DNA of 64,000 nucleotides from Alphaproteobacteria bacterium (GTDB taxonomy: Bacteria; Pseudomonadota; Alphaproteobacteria; UBA8366; Aestuariispiraceae), in contig SPJV01000100.1 in the NCBI GenBank assembly GCA_006844765.1, positions 1 through 64,000 of the forward strand, in the 5' to 3' direction. The position numbers and the translations under genes are program-made. The notes below the pieces were generated by a model that was not told the DNA's origin, ran no database searches, and saw nothing but the letters and a program-made list of their open reading frames with translations. Positions 35,939-44,256 of this stretch are shown here, in pieces. Position 1 is the first letter of the stretch; every line of letters starts with the position of its first letter.

Positions 35939-37798
35939 ATGCCCCAAGTTCTAGGTGACGCTTTCACACTACAGATGGGCGCTGTCTTCGCGCTGACACT
36001 CTGCGCCCTGATTCTCTACGCAACCGAGAGACTGACACTTGAGTTGACCTCAATCGGGGTTGTTTGCGCGCTTTTAGTCCTGTTTCAGCTCAACCCGGTC
36101 ATTGGCGCGGATGGACGCAACCTGCTGGATGCCTCTGCCCTGCTCGCCGGTTTTGCCAACCCAGCCCTGGTGACAGTCCTTGCCCTGCTGATCCTGGGGG
36201 AAGGGTTGAACCGGACAGGCGCCTTGGATCAGGTCGCCGTGGTGGTGCACACATTGTCAAAAGGTCGCCCCGCCGTTGCGATCATCCTCTCCCTGGTCAC
36301 CGTTGCCGCCATCAGTGCGCTTCTAAACAACATCCCGGTTGTCGTTATTTTCATCCCGATCATGCAGGCGCTGGCGACCAGGGCGCAAGCACCGGCCTCC
36401 CGCTATATGATGCCGCTCAGTTTCGCAGCGATCTTGGGCGGCATGACGACCTTGATCGGGTCATCTACGAACCTGCTCGTCTCCAGCGCCTTGATCGAGA
36501 TGGGAGAGGAAGGATTTTCCTTCTTCAGCTTCACGATCCCCGGCCTTTTCGTCGCCGGTGTTGGACTGATTTATGTCATTTTCGTCCTGCCACGCATTCT
36601 TCCCGAACGGCAAACCATCGGGACCGACATCCGAAAGGAAGGCCGGCAATTCAAGGCACAGATCACTGTTCGCGCCGGCTCCCATCTGGAAGGCATGGCG
36701 CCCACCGGCGGCTTCTTCCCGAATTTGAAACACATCACCGTCCTCTCACTGGAGCGCAATGGTGTTGTTGAGACCCCGCCCTATGACGATGGTGCGCTTG
36801 CCCCCGGCGATGTGATGGTGATCGCCGCAACGCGCGAGTGGATCACAGAGTTCCTGAAAGGAGACCTCTCCCTGATCCTGCCGGACATGAGTGAGGGCGG
36901 ATCAAGCGCAGAGCCTGCAGAAACCGAACGTTGGACATCCGGCGCGCAATCCATTGCCGAAGTGATGATCCGACCAACATCACGGCTGGTGGGCGGGACG
37001 ATTGAGCAGGCTGGCTTCCGGTTCAAGCATAACTGCGCCGTTATCGGGGTCGAGCGTCGCAGCCGGATGATGCGGCAAAGGATCACCGATATCGATCTGG
37101 AGGAAGGCGATATCCTGCTGATCCAGGGCCGGCGGCCTGATATCGATGCCCTTCGCCACAGCCGCGATGTGGTTCTTATGGAATGGTCAGCGGAGGACCT
37201 GCCGCAGCCGCACCATGCCCGGCGCGCCACGCTCATCTTCCTGGGTGTTGTCGGTGCAGCCGGCACCGGCATCCTGCCAACAGAGATTGCCGCGTTAACC
37301 GGCGCCGCCGCGATGGTTCTGTCCGGCGCGCTGACAACGGATGATGCAATTGGCGCACTGGACCACAAAATCATTCTGCTGATCGCCGCCGCCTTGGCGC
37401 TTGGCGCTTCGATGCAGGCGACCGGCGGTGCGGCCTTCATCGCCCATGGTGTGATCGGCTCTCTGGGTAATGCGGCTCCCGGCATCGTGTTGTCCGGTTT
37501 CTTCCTGATGACGGCCTTACTCGCCAATGTGCTTTCGACAAAGGCCACAGCGGTTCTCTTCACCCCCATCGCCGTGGCGCTTGCGCGGGATTTGGGTGTC
37601 CCGGCCGAGGCCTTTGCCGTCGCCGTCGTTTTTGCCGCCAACTGCTCCTTTGCCAGTCCTGTCGGTTATCAAACCAATCTGCTGGTCATGGCACCCGGTG
37701 GCTATCGCTTCGCTGATTTCATAAAGGCGGGCATGCCGCTCTTGCTCATCTGCTGGCTCGCCTTTAGTTTCGTCGCCCCTTGGTATTACGGTCTCTAA
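35939..37798 (+). CDS. SLC13-type anion permease with two TrkA-C domains
   Basis: A 619-residue inner-membrane transporter of the DASS/ArsB superfamily. The N-terminal membrane half includes ALLNNIPVVVIFIPIMQALATR and GGMTTLIGSSTNLLVS, the family hairpin with its SSTN motif. A cytoplasmic insert at about 220-420 contains two TrkA-C-like regulatory units. The second membrane half ends with ALLANVLSTKATAVLFTPIAVALA and SFASPVGYQTNLLVMAPGGY, the second TNL motif. Members carry sulfate, dicarboxylates or other anions; the substrate cannot be read from the sequence. It starts 63 bp after the CHAT gene. Confidence 0.88.
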   Translation: MPQVLGDAFTLQMGAVFALTLCALILYATERLTLELTSIGVVCALLVLFQLNPVIGADGRNLLDASALLAGFANPALVTVLALLILGEGLNRTGALDQVAVVVHTLSKGRPAVAIILSLVTVAAISALLNNIPVVVIFIPIMQALATRAQAPASRYMMPLSFAAILGGMTTLIGSSTNLLVSSALIEMGEEGFSFFSFTIPGLFVAGVGLIYVIFVLPRILPERQTIGTDIRKEGRQFKAQITVRAGSHLEGMAPTGGFFPNLKHITVLSLERNGVVETPPYDDGALAPGDVMVIAATREWITEFLKGDLSLILPDMSEGGSSAEPAETERWTSGAQSIAEVMIRPTSRLVGGTIEQAGFRFKHNCAVIGVERRSRMMRQRITDIDLEEGDILLIQGRRPDIDALRHSRDVVLMEWSAEDLPQPHHARRATLIFLGVVGAAGTGILPTEIAALTGAAAMVLSGALTTDDAIGALDHKIILLIAAALALGASMQATGGAAFIAHGVIGSLGNAAPGIVLSGFFLMTALLANVLSTKATAVLFTPIAVALARDLGVPAEAFAVAVVFAANCSFASPVGYQTNLLVMAPGGYRFADFIKAGMPLLLICWLAFSFVAPWYYGL

Positions 37799-37809
37799 CT
37801 GGGCATTTC

Positions 37810-38544
37810 ATGGATATTGAACAAGTTAAACGTTGGTACTGGGTCAGGCGCGCACTGAACAAGCTACGCCGTCGCCCAAAACAACCGGATGAGAAGCTGA
37901 AAGCGGTTCTGGACGATCACAAGATCGACCATGTTCTGGATGTGGGCGCCAATATTGGCCAAACCCAGGCAAAGCTGCGCGAAATTGGCTTTCGTGGTCA
38001 AATCACTAGCTTCGAGCCACTGCCCAATGCGCACGGATTGCTCGTCGAGAAATCGGCTGCCGACCCCAATTGGAAAATCGCAGATCGCGTCGCGATTGGT
38101 GCGGAGCCTGGGGAGGCAGCGATCAATGTCTCCGAAGCCTCCGACATGTCGAGCCTGCTTGATCTCAATGCCGAAGCACTGGCGGCCTTTCACAAATCCA
38201 AGGTGATCGAAACAGTCCCGACACCGGTTCAGCCCCTGGATACCCTTTGGCAACAGTATGTCGAGGACGGCGATCGCGTCTTCCTTAAGATCGACACCCA
38301 GGGGTACGAGAAACATGTTCTCGACGGCGCCGAAGAGACCTTGAAACGGATCATCGGCATCCAGATCGAACTCTCTCTCCTGCCGCTCTATAGCGGAGAG
38401 ACCCACTACATTGATCTATTGAAGCGGTTGGAAGATGCCGGGTTTGAGACCTTCATCCTCGCGGAGACCAGTTTCTCCGTCGACCTGCGCCGTCAGCTTC
38501 AGGTCGATGCGATCATGTTTCACCCGGACCGCGCCAAGGCATAG
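37810..38544 (+). CDS. FkbM family SAM-dependent methyltransferase
   Basis: A 244-residue protein with an N-terminal basic region, then the SAM-binding segment DHVLDVGANIGQTQAKLRE and the acidic loop ITSFEPLPN. The middle (VFLKIDTQGYEKHVLDGAEETL) is the FkbM signature. These enzymes O-methylate sugars, lipids or secondary metabolites. The chosen start MDIEQVKRW at 37810 lies 12 bp after the permease stop; an in-frame start 30 bp earlier would overlap it. The neighbours do not suggest a specific acceptor. Confidence 0.85.
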   Translation: MDIEQVKRWYWVRRALNKLRRRPKQPDEKLKAVLDDHKIDHVLDVGANIGQTQAKLREIGFRGQITSFEPLPNAHGLLVEKSAADPNWKIADRVAIGAEPGEAAINVSEASDMSSLLDLNAEALAAFHKSKVIETVPTPVQPLDTLWQQYVEDGDRVFLKIDTQGYEKHVLDGAEETLKRIIGIQIELSLLPLYSGETHYIDLLKRLEDAGFETFILAETSFSVDLRRQLQVDAIMFHPDRAKA

Positions 38545-38562
38545 GCGGATCGGCGGGGCAGG

Positions 38563-39462
38563 ATGGCGACACGGATAAACCTGGAACAGCTCCGCGCGTT
38601 TCTGGTGGTTGCCCGGACTGGTGGCGTCCACCGTGCTGCGGATGAGTTGAACTTGACGCAGCCCGCCGTCTCCGCCCGCATCCAAGCGCTTGAGGCCAGT
38701 CTGTCTGCAAAGCTCTTCCAGCGTTCCCCCCGCGGGATGGTCTTAACCAAGCGTGGCGAAACCCTGCGGCGCTATGCCGAACAGTTCCTGCAACTTGCGG
38801 AACTGGTCGAGCGGGATGTGATCGATCCGGATGGAGTCGAGGGAACGCTTCGAGTCGGCGTTTCAGAGACCATTGTGCAAACCTGGCTGCCGGATTTCGT
38901 CAGCCGTGTCCGCGATACCTATCCACTGCTGTCCGTAGAGATCTCTGTCGACATCTCCGCCAATCTGCGTGACCAGCTCTTGGAACGGACCTTGGACCTC
39001 GCCCTGCTGATGGGACCGGTATCCAACTACTGTATCGAGAATATCGAGCTGCCGCCTTTCCGGCTTGCCTGGTATTGTGCGACGTCTACTGAGATTCCGG
39101 ATGATCCTTCTGTTTTATTCCAAACCCATCCGGTCCTGACTTATGGGCGCAAGACCAGGCCTTATCGTGAGATCAAAGAGGCGGTCTTCGAACGCTATGG
39201 GCCGGAGGTTCGGATGTTTGCGTCCTCCTCCCTCTCCGCCGGTATGAAGATGGTCACTGCAGACCTGTGTGTTGGTGCCTTTCCGACCGCATTGGCAGAC
39301 CAGGAAGTAGAGGCTGGCCGGATCATCGGTTTCGATCCTGGTTGGGAGCCAAACGCCCTGCACTTCACCGCATCACATGTCTCTGACCCACCGAGCCCCC
39401 TTACAGCGCGCTGTGCAAGCATCGCATTAGAAGCGGCGATGGCCTATGCAGGTGATCAATAA
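38563..39462 (+). CDS. LysR family transcriptional regulator
   Basis: A 299-residue regulator. The N-terminal winged helix-turn-helix reads LEQLRAFLVVARTGGVHRAADELNLTQPAVSARIQALE, and the effector-binding domain follows (TLRVGVSETIVQTWLPDF). It lies immediately upstream of the DUF1445 gene and TRAP transporter on the same strand, so it is the natural candidate to control them. It also follows the FkbM gene by 18 bp and could be read through. The inducer is unknown; an amino-acid-like ligand is inferred from the enzymes it precedes. Confidence 0.9.
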   Translation: MATRINLEQLRAFLVVARTGGVHRAADELNLTQPAVSARIQALEASLSAKLFQRSPRGMVLTKRGETLRRYAEQFLQLAELVERDVIDPDGVEGTLRVGVSETIVQTWLPDFVSRVRDTYPLLSVEISVDISANLRDQLLERTLDLALLMGPVSNYCIENIELPPFRLAWYCATSTEIPDDPSVLFQTHPVLTYGRKTRPYREIKEAVFERYGPEVRMFASSSLSAGMKMVTADLCVGAFPTALADQEVEAGRIIGFDPGWEPNALHFTASHVSDPPSPLTARCASIALEAAMAYAGDQ

Positions 39463-39500
39463 CTCTTATCGATATTGTTAAATTTTTCCGATTTGATTTT

Positions 39501-40385
39501 ATGTCTCGTTCTGTCGACCCTGTTTTCTTCGAGGGGGAGGCAGCGTCCATGGGTAGTTTTAACAACAGTGTCTATTCCGACCTGACCCGGGCATCATCGC
39601 AAGATGTCCGCGCGGCCTTTCGTCGAGGCGATTACTCCGGCCATACCAGCGGTATCGGTTTGGGACGACTTCAAGCAAATGTCGTTATTCTGCCGGCACG
39701 GGAAGCCGCCGATTTCGAGCGTTTTTGCCGACTGAATACCAAGCCCTGCCCGCTTGTTGCCATGTCCGAACCGGGTGACCCTTTTCTTCCGACCCTGGGG
39801 CAGGATATCGACATCCGGCATGATCTGGCGTCCTACAACATCTATCGGGATGGCGTATTCGATTGCTCCGTTTCCGATGTGGGGAGTTTGTGGAAGGAAG
39901 ATTCCGTCACCTTCGCCATTGGGTGCTCCTACACCTTCGAACGCGCACTGGTCGACGCAGGAATCCCGCTGAGGCACATCGAAAACAACAGAGCTGTATC
40001 GATGTATCACACATCCCTACCGCTCCAGTCCGCCGGGCCATTTTCCGGCACGACGGTGGTTAGCATGCGCCATATTCGCCGGGATCAGGTCGACAAGGCG
40101 ATTGATGTGTCATCCGCCTATCCGCAAGCCCATGGCGCGCCCGTACATGTGGGCGATCCGGCCACGATTGGCATTCAAGATCTCAGTAAGCCTGACTGGG
40201 GCGATGTGGATACCCCTGAAGAGGATGAAGTGCCGGTTTTCTGGGCCTGCGGAGTAACACCGCAGGTCACCGTTCGATCTGCAAATCTGCCACTGGTGAT
40301 CACACACACACCGGGCAGTATGCTGATCACCGACCTCGACGAAATGGCCGAGGTTCCGTTTTTTACCAACCATAACAACGTTTAA
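39501..40385 (+). CDS. DUF1445 protein (D-glutamate cyclase/putative hydro-lyase family)
   Basis: A 294-residue enzyme of the DUF1445 family, whose mammalian member DGLUCY converts D-glutamate to 5-oxo-D-proline. Characteristic stretches are RASSQDVRAAFRRGDYSGHTSGIGLGRLQANVVILP, the LASYNIYRDG turn, FAIGCSYTFERALVDAGIPLRHIE and VFWACGVTPQVTV. A shorter ATG at 39549 (MGSFNNS) is also possible. It is 16 bp upstream of the TRAP binding-protein gene and directly after the LysR regulator, so it probably acts on the transported compound. The precise reaction is not established here. Confidence 0.8.
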   Translation: MSRSVDPVFFEGEAASMGSFNNSVYSDLTRASSQDVRAAFRRGDYSGHTSGIGLGRLQANVVILPAREAADFERFCRLNTKPCPLVAMSEPGDPFLPTLGQDIDIRHDLASYNIYRDGVFDCSVSDVGSLWKEDSVTFAIGCSYTFERALVDAGIPLRHIENNRAVSMYHTSLPLQSAGPFSGTTVVSMRHIRRDQVDKAIDVSSAYPQAHGAPVHVGDPATIGIQDLSKPDWGDVDTPEEDEVPVFWACGVTPQVTVRSANLPLVITHTPGSMLITDLDEMAEVPFFTNHNNV

Positions 40386-40400
40386 GAACAGGAGAGTAAC

Positions 40401-41444
40401 ATGAAGAAAATTGCGATTGCCGCGGCGACCGCTTTGGCGGTTACAGCCGGTCTGGCGCAAGCCGATGACCGGCCGGTAACGGTCAAAGCTGTTGGTACTT
40501 GGGGAAGCCTGACCAACTATCAAAAGCACGAAGGGCCATTCTGGAATGACCATATCGCCGAAGCCTCTGATGGCATGATCCTCGGCGATATCAAACCGCA
40601 GACCGATCTTGGTTTGAAGGGCTTTGAAATCATGCGCCTTGTGAAGGCCGGCGTCTTCGATTTCGCTTTCGGTGTTTCTGGTTATGTCTCCTCCGAAGAT
40701 CCGATCTTCGAAGGGGCGGATCTCTCTTCCGTCATTCAGGATATCGACACCGCGCGCAAGGTTTCCGACGCGTGGTTCCCGATCCTCGAAGAGCCGTTCG
40801 AGCGGATCTATAACGCCAAACTTCTGATGCTCTATCCCTTCCCGAGCCAGACCCTCTGGTGTAATGGCGAAGTCAATGGCATCGCCGATCTGAAAGACAA
40901 GAAGATCCGCGTTTACTCAACGACGCTCGGTGATTTCGTCGAAGGGGTTGGCGGCACCTCCGTTACCATTCCTTTCGCAGAAGTGATCCCGGCACTTGAA
41001 AAAGGTGTCGCCGATTGCGGCATCACCGGCACCATGTCGGCCTATAAGGCGAAATGGTATCAGGTCGCGACCCATGCCTATACGCTGCGGGTTGGTTGGG
41101 GCATCTCCTTCGGCGCCATGAACCTGGACAAATGGAACTCCATGTCCGCCGATCAACAAGCCCTGCTGCAAAAAGAGCTGGCTGACCTGACCGACCGGAT
41201 GTGGGCAGAAACCGCAACGGAAGACGAAATCGCGATTTCCTGCATCACCGGCGGTGATTGCGATGTCGGCGAAAAAGGCGGCATGACCCTGGTCGAGCCG
41301 ACCGAGGCAGATCTGAAGGCCCGCGACACAGTCGCAAATGACGTCGTCCTCGCCCGTTGGGCAGAGCGCTGCGGTGAAGAATGCGCTGCGACCTGGAATG
41401 AGTCCGTCGGTAAAATTCTGGGCCTGACCGCCACAGCGAAGTAA
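40401..41444 (+). CDS. TRAP transporter substrate-binding protein (DctP family)
   Basis: A 347-residue periplasmic receptor with a clear Sec signal (MKKIAIAAATALAVTAGLAQA, likely cut before DD). The mature protein has the DctP-fold segments GLKGFEIMRLVKAGVFDFAF, then LKDKKIRVYSTTLGDFVEGVGGTSVTIPFAEVIPALEKGVADCGITG, where the region around SVTIPFAEV usually lines the carboxylate site. This predicts a carboxylate-bearing ligand. Near the C-terminus are four cysteines (SCITGGDCD and RCGEECAAT) that could form two disulfides. It precedes the small and large permease genes, with a strong hairpin in the gap. Confidence 0.88.
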   Translation: MKKIAIAAATALAVTAGLAQADDRPVTVKAVGTWGSLTNYQKHEGPFWNDHIAEASDGMILGDIKPQTDLGLKGFEIMRLVKAGVFDFAFGVSGYVSSEDPIFEGADLSSVIQDIDTARKVSDAWFPILEEPFERIYNAKLLMLYPFPSQTLWCNGEVNGIADLKDKKIRVYSTTLGDFVEGVGGTSVTIPFAEVIPALEKGVADCGITGTMSAYKAKWYQVATHAYTLRVGWGISFGAMNLDKWNSMSADQQALLQKELADLTDRMWAETATEDEIAISCITGGDCDVGEKGGMTLVEPTEADLKARDTVANDVVLARWAERCGEECAATWNESVGKILGLTATAK

Positions 41445-41461
41445 CGCGTATAATGCCTAAC

Positions 41462-41496
41462 CGGCCCCGGTGCTGCGCGAAACAGTGCCGGGGCCG
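41462..41496 (+). terminator. 14-bp hairpin between TRAP binding protein and permease genes
   Basis: CGGCCCCGGTGCTG pairs with CAGTGCCGGGGCCG (with two G-T pairs) across a 7-nt CGCGAAA loop. It is strong but lacks a T-run. Such hairpins after binding-protein genes often protect the upstream message or attenuate read-through, so that the receptor is made in excess over the permeases. That role is inferred from position. Confidence 0.6.
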
Positions 41497-41569
41497 ATTT
41501 CCGTAGCGCATAAGGAATTCGCGGAACGCAAGGCACACTATTTAGCTGGACCGGGGGGGGACTACAGCG

Positions 41570-42151
41570 ATGACCAAGGCGCTTCTATTGGCTGAAAGAC
41601 TGAGCCGCATCCTTGCATGGATCGGTGGGGGCCTTATCATTCTTTCAGCATTGCTCGTGACCCTTGAGGTCGTGCTGCGCAAGCTATTCAATGTTTCGAT
41701 TGGGGGCGCGGATGAGCTGTCGGGCTATGCCTTCGGCATCGCAACGACACTCGGCTTCTCCTTCGCTTTGTTTGAACGCGCCCATGTCCGGGTTGATGCA
41801 GCCTATATGCTGTTTCCGGGCTGGCTGAAGCTGATAGCGAGCCTGATCGGCCTCGCATTACTGATCGGCTTTGCGGCTATTGTGACCATGATGGCGTGGT
41901 CGCTGGTTGCAGACACCATCACCCATCAATCGCAATCCATCACGCCGATGCGCACCCCGCTGATGTTACCGCAGATCCCCTGGCTGATCGGATGGATATT
42001 TTTCGTCCTTTGCGGCCTCTTGATCTTACTCGCCGCCTTAACCCGGTTGCTATCCGGCGATCACAAAGGTGCTGATCAATTGATCGGTATGAAATCCATT
42101 GAAGAGCAGATCGAAGACGAAGCCGGCGGCAAAAGCCGGACGGAGGGTTAA
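41570..42151 (+). CDS. TRAP transporter small permease (DctQ)
   Basis: A 193-residue inner-membrane protein with four hydrophobic segments (about 10-35, 50-72, 88-112, 128-152). The motif GGADELSGYAFGIATTLGFSFALFERAHVRVDA is the DctQ signature. The C-terminal tail is hydrophilic and acidic. It starts 125 bp after the binding-protein stop, past the hairpin, and ends 3 bp before the large permease. It would form the membrane complex with DctM and use the sodium gradient. Confidence 0.9.
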   Translation: MTKALLLAERLSRILAWIGGGLIILSALLVTLEVVLRKLFNVSIGGADELSGYAFGIATTLGFSFALFERAHVRVDAAYMLFPGWLKLIASLIGLALLIGFAAIVTMMAWSLVADTITHQSQSITPMRTPLMLPQIPWLIGWIFFVLCGLLILLAALTRLLSGDHKGADQLIGMKSIEEQIEDEAGGKSRTEG

Positions 42152-42154
42152 GCC

Positions 42155-43453
42155 ATGACGCAGTCCCTTCTTATCCTCGTCACGCTCGGCATTCTTTTCG
42201 CGCTGATTGCGCTTGCGGTGCCAATTGCGGCCTCGCTGGGCTGGTTAGCGCTGATCCTTCAATATATTGAAAGCCCAATGCCGCTCTATCGCGCGCTGGG
42301 TGATATGGTCTGGCAGACAGGGGTCGATTTCCTACTGGTCGCCATCCCGATGTTCATCCTGTTGGGGGAAATCCTGCTGCGCGCCGGCATTACCGAGCGG
42401 ATGTATAACGGCATCGTCAAATGGCTTGGCTGGCTGCCGGGCGGATTGATGCATTCCAACATCGGCTCCTGCGCACTATTCGCTGCGACGTCCGGTTCCT
42501 CTGTCGCAACTGCAGCCACAATCGGCACTGTCGCAACCCCGCAAATCAAAGAGCGTGGGTACAATGAGCCCTTGTTCCTCGGCACCATCGCGGCAGGTGG
42601 CACGCTCGGCATCCTGATCCCGCCGTCAATCAACCTGATCCTCTACGGCCTGCTGACCGATACCTCTGTCCCGGAGCTTTATCTGGCCGGCTTTATCCCA
42701 GGCTTCGTGCTTGCGGTTCTGTTCATGGCGACGGTGGTCTTCCTCTGCGTGCTGAAGCCCAAATGGGGCGGACGTCGGATCGAGGCAAGCTGGGCAGAGC
42801 GCATTGCCGCCCTGCCGGCGCTTATCCCGCCAATCGGTATCTTCCTGGTGGTTGTCGGGTCAATCTATGCCGGTATCGCGACCCCGACTGAGGCAGCGGC
42901 GCTCGGCGTGGTCGCGGCCATGGCCCTCGCCGCCTATAACCGCACCCTGACCATCAGCATGCTTCGGCAAGCGGTTGAAGGCACGATCCGAACGACGTCG
43001 ATGATCATGCTGATTATCCTGGCCGCCGTGTTCCTGAACTTTGTCCTCTCCATTGTTGGGCTGACACAGGCGCTCGCTGACGCGGTCACAGGATTTGGCC
43101 TGAGCCCCTTCCAGACCATGTTAATGATTGTTCTGGTCCTGATCGTCGTTGGCTGCTTCATGGAGACATTGTCCATGCTGCTGACCGTCGCCCCGCTGAT
43201 CACCCCGATCGTCATCCAACTGGGCTATGACCCGGTCTGGTTCGGTATTCTGTTGATGGTCTTGTTGGAGACAGCGCTGATCACGCCGCCCATCGGGATT
43301 AATCTCTATGTCGTACAAGGCATTCGAGAACGGGGCGACATGCTGGATGTGATGAAAGGGGCTGCCCCCTTCGTCGTCACCATGTTTGCGATGATCGCGC
43401 TGCTTTTGGCCTTCCCGCAGATCGCCCTTTGGCTGCCGAGCCTGTTTTACTAG
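42155..43453 (+). CDS. TRAP transporter large permease (DctM)
   Basis: A 432-residue membrane protein with about 12 hydrophobic segments. LLVAIPMFILLGEILLRAGITERMYNGIVKWLGWLPGGLMHSNIGSCALFAATSGSSVATAATIG is the DctM core, followed by GTLGILIPPSINLILYGLLT and, near the C-terminus, ETALITPPIGINLYVVQGI. All are intact. It completes the transporter encoded from 40401. Its stop lies 26 bp from the convergent reductase stop; a 7-bp stem (TGAGCGT/ACGCTCA, 43460-43482) spans that gap. Confidence 0.92.
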   Translation: MTQSLLILVTLGILFALIALAVPIAASLGWLALILQYIESPMPLYRALGDMVWQTGVDFLLVAIPMFILLGEILLRAGITERMYNGIVKWLGWLPGGLMHSNIGSCALFAATSGSSVATAATIGTVATPQIKERGYNEPLFLGTIAAGGTLGILIPPSINLILYGLLTDTSVPELYLAGFIPGFVLAVLFMATVVFLCVLKPKWGGRRIEASWAERIAALPALIPPIGIFLVVVGSIYAGIATPTEAAALGVVAAMALAAYNRTLTISMLRQAVEGTIRTTSMIMLIILAAVFLNFVLSIVGLTQALADAVTGFGLSPFQTMLMIVLVLIVVGCFMETLSMLLTVAPLITPIVIQLGYDPVWFGILLMVLLETALITPPIGINLYVVQGIRERGDMLDVMKGAAPFVVTMFAMIALLLAFPQIALWLPSLFY

Positions 43454-43459
43454 GCCGCG

Positions 43460-43482
43460 TGAGCGTTCAACAGCGACGCTCA
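43460..43482. terminator. Possible bidirectional hairpin between dctM and the reductase gene
   Basis: TGAGCGT and ACGCTCA form a perfect 7-bp stem with a 9-nt loop in the space between two converging genes, touching the reductase stop. No T-run is present, so termination strength is uncertain. Confidence 0.35.
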
Positions 43483-44256
43483 GGTGTCTCGTAACTTGTC
43501 CATGAGGAGGTCCATCGCTTCCTCCCATCCGGCGAGGCTGTCGCGTTCCTCGAATAAATCGAGGCCGCGTTTGGTGAATGTTCCCTCATTGGCAATGCCT
43601 TCGGTCAAAAGCTTCAGGCTTTTACCCTCCGCATTGGCAGCCCTGGTCGCGGCGCCGGCTGCCATGGCGAGCGTCATGGATCTGGCGGTGTCGGGATCAA
43701 GGCCAAAACTTTCTGCATGGCGCGCGATACGGCCATAGAGCGCGAAGAACCAGCCGTAGACACAAGCCAGCGTCGTGCCTGCATTGAACTCTGCCTCATC
43801 CTTTGCGCTGTAAACCGGCCCGCAATGCCGGAAGAATTCCATGATATCCTCATCGCCGGGATAGATGATCGTTGGGCTGAGCCCATCGCGGGCACAGTTG
43901 ACCGGCATCGCCCGCACAACCCGCCCGTCATGCCCCGATGCAGTGGCCGCCGCTGCCAGCCTTTCCATTGAAACGCCGGCGGCACAGCTCAACAGAGTCT
44001 GATCGGATGTCAGGGTGATCGAGCCCATGGCTTCTTCAACCTTCGCCGGCCGAACCGCCAGCATAACAATCTCCGCCCCATCGACAGCGGCCTGATTGCT
44101 TTCCGCCACCACGCAGTCACAGCGAGAGGCTAAATCAGCGGCCATATCTGCATTCCGTGGGGACAATCGAATATCCCCCTCCCAGCCGCCGCGCCGAATG
44201 CCGCTGATTGTGTAGTCCGCAAGGTCACCGACCCCAATCACTGCCAGATTTGTCAT
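43480..44256 (-). CDS. Pyrroline-5-carboxylate reductase-like NAD(P)-binding protein
   Basis: A 258-residue two-domain protein of the ProC superfamily. The Rossmann start is LAVIGVGDLADYTISG, then VMLAVRPAKVEEAM and LLSCAAGVSMERL. The canonical RAMPN-x-P motif reads RAMPVNCARDG and the C-terminal dimer domain has AMAAGAATRAANAEG and NEGTFTKRGLDLF, where ProC normally has PGGTT. It is therefore a diverged relative, probably reducing or oxidising a cyclic imine or an amino-acid-like substrate rather than being the housekeeping ProC. ATG 44256 has AAAGGACG upstream and overlaps the stop of the cobalamin-protein gene (ATGA), so the two are co-translated. Confidence 0.8.
   Translation of the reverse strand: MTNLAVIGVGDLADYTISGIRRGGWEGDIRLSPRNADMAADLASRCDCVVAESNQAAVDGAEIVMLAVRPAKVEEAMGSITLTSDQTLLSCAAGVSMERLAAAATASGHDGRVVRAMPVNCARDGLSPTIIYPGDEDIMEFFRHCGPVYSAKDEAEFNAGTTLACVYGWFFALYGRIARHAESFGLDPDTARSMTLAMAAGAATRAANAEGKSLKLLTEGIANEGTFTKRGLDLFEERDSLAGWEEAMDLLMDKLRDT

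Noticed and set aside
36781..37641. A 286-codon frame antisense to the SLC13 permease
   Set aside because: Low-complexity Ala/Ser/Arg-rich translation typical of a shadow of a membrane-protein gene.
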